Source: RBG-16-68-21 sp035286665 | Lineage (GTDB): Bacteria > Actinomycetota > Acidimicrobiia > Spongiisociales > UBA11373 | Direction of reading: 5' to 3' | Assembly (NCBI GenBank): GCA_035286665.1 | Contig: DATECY010000095.1 | Location: 1 to 7,010 of the forward strand | Length of the DNA: 7,010 nucleotides | Shown: positions 5,564 to 7,010 of the stretch, piece by piece | Layout: each line of letters starts with the position of its first letter | Position numbering within the stretch: the first letter of the stretch is position 1 | Notes under the pieces: model-generated | What the model saw: the letters and a program-made list of their open reading frames with translations, nothing else | The model's database searches: none | Told to the model about the DNA's origin: nothing | Translations under genes and position numbers: made by a program

Positions 5564-5947
5564 ATGAAGGTGCAAGGGATCAGAGGAGCTATTCCCTTCA
5601 CAGCTCTGACGCTTCTGTTGAGTGCGCCTGCCTGTGGCTCGGCCGTCGGAGACCGGGTTGAGGTGCGGACTGGCCTGGGGGCCATGGACTGCCCCTCTGA
5701 CTTGTGGAGTTACTCCACTGCAGAGATCTCCCTGACTGCTGAGGGATCTGAGTCAGCCGATGAGGCGTTGGCGCTGCTGACCCCGGAATTGGGACGCCCC
5801 GCTGGTGACCCAGAGGTTGAGTTCGAGACGCCCGACCGCGTGGTCTACTTGTTTGGCGACGCCGAAGGATCCAGGTTGGGCCGAGTAGTTGTCATCCGCA
5901 TGCCAAACGGCTGGTTCATGGTTACGACCGAAGGCTGCGCGCCGTAG
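5564..5947 (+). CDS. Small secreted or lipoprotein-like hypothetical protein
   Basis: A 127-residue protein that I do not recognise as a named family. Residues 1-24 are an export signal: MKVQGIRG, a hydrophobic core and SAPAC with Cys24, the same APAC ending as the M16 peptidase, so lipid anchoring is likely although Pro at -2 is unusual for a lipobox. The mature part is about 100 residues, acidic, with strands in pairs (RVVYLFGD, SRLGRVVVIRMPNGWFMVTTEGC), and looks like a small beta domain. Cys43 and Cys125 could form a disulfide. GWFMVTTEGC near the end is the sort of finishing strand seen in small actinobacterial extracytoplasmic proteins. Codons such as GCT, CTT and AGA make it visibly less GC-biased than the M16 gene. 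A weak hairpin (GGATC 5963-5967, GATCC 5975-5979) follows the stop. The reading frame and signal are convincing; the function is unknown. Confidence 0.75.
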   Translation: MKVQGIRGAIPFTALTLLLSAPACGSAVGDRVEVRTGLGAMDCPSDLWSYSTAEISLTAEGSESADEALALLTPELGRPAGDPEVEFETPDRVVYLFGDAEGSRLGRVVVIRMPNGWFMVTTEGCAP

Positions 5948-6003
5948 ATCCGGCTTGACGAGGGATCACCAGGCGATCCGGAACGGCCCCGCTCGAGCAC
6001 TTC

Positions 6004-6027
6004 CCGTCCCCTCGGCCAGCGTGCGGA
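6004..6027 (+). repeat. Interspersed direct repeat, copy E
   Basis: CCGTCCCCTCGGCCAGCGTG followed by CGG matches copies B and C, then diverges (AAAGCACAC instead of GAGTGTCAC). The right end can form GTGC (6021-6024) paired with GCAC (6030-6033). It lies between the small secreted protein gene and the mosaic reading frame. Confidence 0.8.
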
Positions 6028-6051
6028 AAGCACACATGAGGAGGGGTCGGG

Positions 6052-6075
6052 TCGGCCAGCGGACGTGAGTCACCC
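6052..6075 (+). repeat. Interspersed direct repeat, degenerate copy F
   Basis: TCGGCCAGCG, then GACGTGAGT, then CACCC. Compared with copy B it keeps both ends and has substitutions and a two-base gap in the middle. It forms a tandem pair with copy E, 40 bases after the E core begins. Weaker than the others, but in the same orientation. Confidence 0.5.
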
Positions 6076-6108
6076 GAGGGAGGCGGGGCTCGGGATGGCG
6101 TGTTCGGG

Positions 6109-7010
6109 TCAGGCCTCGGGCAGTCGGGACGCCAGATGGTGCCCTAGGACCAAGCGCTCGTGGGCTTCCAGCGCCCCCGGTCGCATGGTGTGTTTGACGA
6201 GGCCTCGCGGGCCGGTCACGTGGACGTCCCCTATCTGGAATGGGCCGGAGAACAGGTCCCACTCACCGTCAACGAAACAGATCACCGGCATGACAGCAAC
6301 AGGCAGGTCGGCGCCCAGGTCCTCAACCGCGGTGCGCACCGTCGAGACCTGCCGAGCCATCGCCTCAACCAGCTTGGTCTGGTCCCGCCCACCCACGAAC
6401 AGGCGAGGCGGCATGACCACTTCTGCTCCGCGGCCATCGCCAGACCAATATGAGACGCGCTGACCATCGGGAGCTAGACGGACAATCCCCGTTGACAATC
6501 CCCAATCGAGGACTTTGGGTTCTGCGCCGGAGACATTGGTTAGGGCGATCTCGATGTCTCCACCCGTGCGATCGAGAAGGTCGACAAGCAGGATGTCGCC
6601 GGTGGCTGCGACCTGTAACCCCTGTATCCCCAGACGCGGGTGGGGACTGGCACGGTTCCAGACCGGGGAGCCGTCGGGAGCCAGGAGTGACAGTGACGGC
6701 GACCCGCCCTCGTCGAGATCAGCGATGAGGAAGCCCCATGTGTCCCAGGCGAGAAGCGAAGAGAACTCCGAGCTGCCGGGGAGAGTTGCAAGGGGCGGCG
6801 AGGGGACGAGGACGCCGTCATCACCGACCTCGCCCACCCGCAATGTGAAGGGTTCTCCTCGCATCTGGAGCTCTTCGGGGGTGTCGCCGTCGGCAACCAC
6901 CGGCCGGGTGTGGCGACCCGACGCCCCGCTGAGATCGAACACCATGTCGAACATGGCGAATGCGGCATTCTCGAAGACCTCTTCCAGAGTATCCCCGTAT
7001 GCGATGAAGG
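6109..7010 (-). CDS. Mosaic reading frame: archease start, propeller-like middle, NERD end (5' end off window)
   Basis: The frame is open from the right edge to the TGA at 6109-6111, giving 299 residues with the N-terminus missing. Three unrelated pieces follow each other. First, FIAYGDTLEEVFENAAFAMF to GDTPEEL (6868-7008) is the N-terminal region of archease, the tRNA-ligase (RtcB) activator family. Second, about 6412-6867 (LLAPDGSPVWN, LQVAATGDILLVDLL, VRLAPDGQRVSYWSGDG) looks like blades of a WD40/TolB-type propeller. Third, 6109-6411 (RLFVGGRDQTKLVEAMARQV, MPVICFVDGEWDLFSGPF, PRGLVKHTMRPG) is the C-terminal half of a NERD domain. Archease lacks its C-terminal half and NERD its nuclease core, so neither activity is expected. 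An ATG at 6864 could start the middle and end parts alone. Either a real rearranged gene or an assembly join. Piece identities come from remembered family patterns. Confidence 0.65.
   Translation of the reverse strand, partial: FIAYGDTLEEVFENAAFAMFDMVFDLSGASGRHTRPVVADGDTPEELQMRGEPFTLRVGEVGDDGVLVPSPPLATLPGSSEFSSLLAWDTWGFLIADLDEGGSPSLSLLAPDGSPVWNRASPHPRLGIQGLQVAATGDILLVDLLDRTGGDIEIALTNVSGAEPKVLDWGLSTGIVRLAPDGQRVSYWSGDGRGAEVVMPPRLFVGGRDQTKLVEAMARQVSTVRTAVEDLGADLPVAVMPVICFVDGEWDLFSGPFQIGDVHVTGPRGLVKHTMRPGALEAHERLVLGHHLASRLPEA

Noticed and set aside
5120..5575. A 151-residue minus-strand frame
   Set aside because: It is antisense to the hydrolase and crosses repeat D; a shadow.
3806..6075. Integron attC sites
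   Set aside because: No RYYYAAC/GTTRRRY core pair is seen around the repeats, the copies do not share an extended hairpin, and no integron tyrosine integrase is present.
3806..6075. CRISPR array
   Set aside because: The spacing varies from about 40 to 1000 bases and the intervals contain whole genes.

Overview
The window is high-GC bacterial DNA, most likely from an actinobacterium of the Acidimicrobiia/Ilumatobacter kind. That placement is an inference. It rests on the GC-rich codon use, the Thr-rich linker behind a lipoprotein signal, TANNNT promoters placed 6-9 bases before start codons with no Shine-Dalgarno (leaderless genes), and the style of the GNAT, VOC and NERD-like proteins. There are no RNA genes, no CRISPR array and no insertion sequence. 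No gene-free stretch exceeds about 230 bases.

Left part (1-3396). The extreme left edge holds the first 45 codons of a serine site-specific recombinase on the minus strand, which runs off the window. A spacer of about 190 bp follows, with an 8-bp inverted repeat that is a candidate operator or attachment-site core. Next is a complete 972-residue M16-family zinc metallopeptidase lipoprotein, also on the minus strand.

Right part (3397-7010). This is a run of small, functionally unrelated accessory genes: a GNAT acetyltransferase (+), a VOC/glyoxalase-fold protein (-) with a one-base frameshift in a C5 run, an alpha/beta hydrolase (+), a small secreted or lipoprotein-like protein (+), and a minus-strand reading frame entering from the right edge. 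That last frame is a mosaic. It starts as archease, continues as beta-propeller-like sequence and ends as the C-terminal part of a NERD domain, all in one open frame.

The most striking structure is a family of short direct repeats with the core CCAGCGTGCGG. There are five copies with the intact core plus one degenerate copy. All lie in the same orientation and all in gaps between genes from 3806 to 6075; none is seen left of that. Most intervals between them hold one gene, so the region resembles a cassette array, but the repeats lack the integron attC core sequences. The repeats may be a genome-wide interspersed element, a recombination target, or a regulatory site; the sequence alone does not decide. 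The genes do not form a recognisable pathway. The coherent themes are mobility and rearrangement (recombinase, repeats, mosaic ORF) and two predicted surface-anchored proteins with the same APAC cleavage motif.
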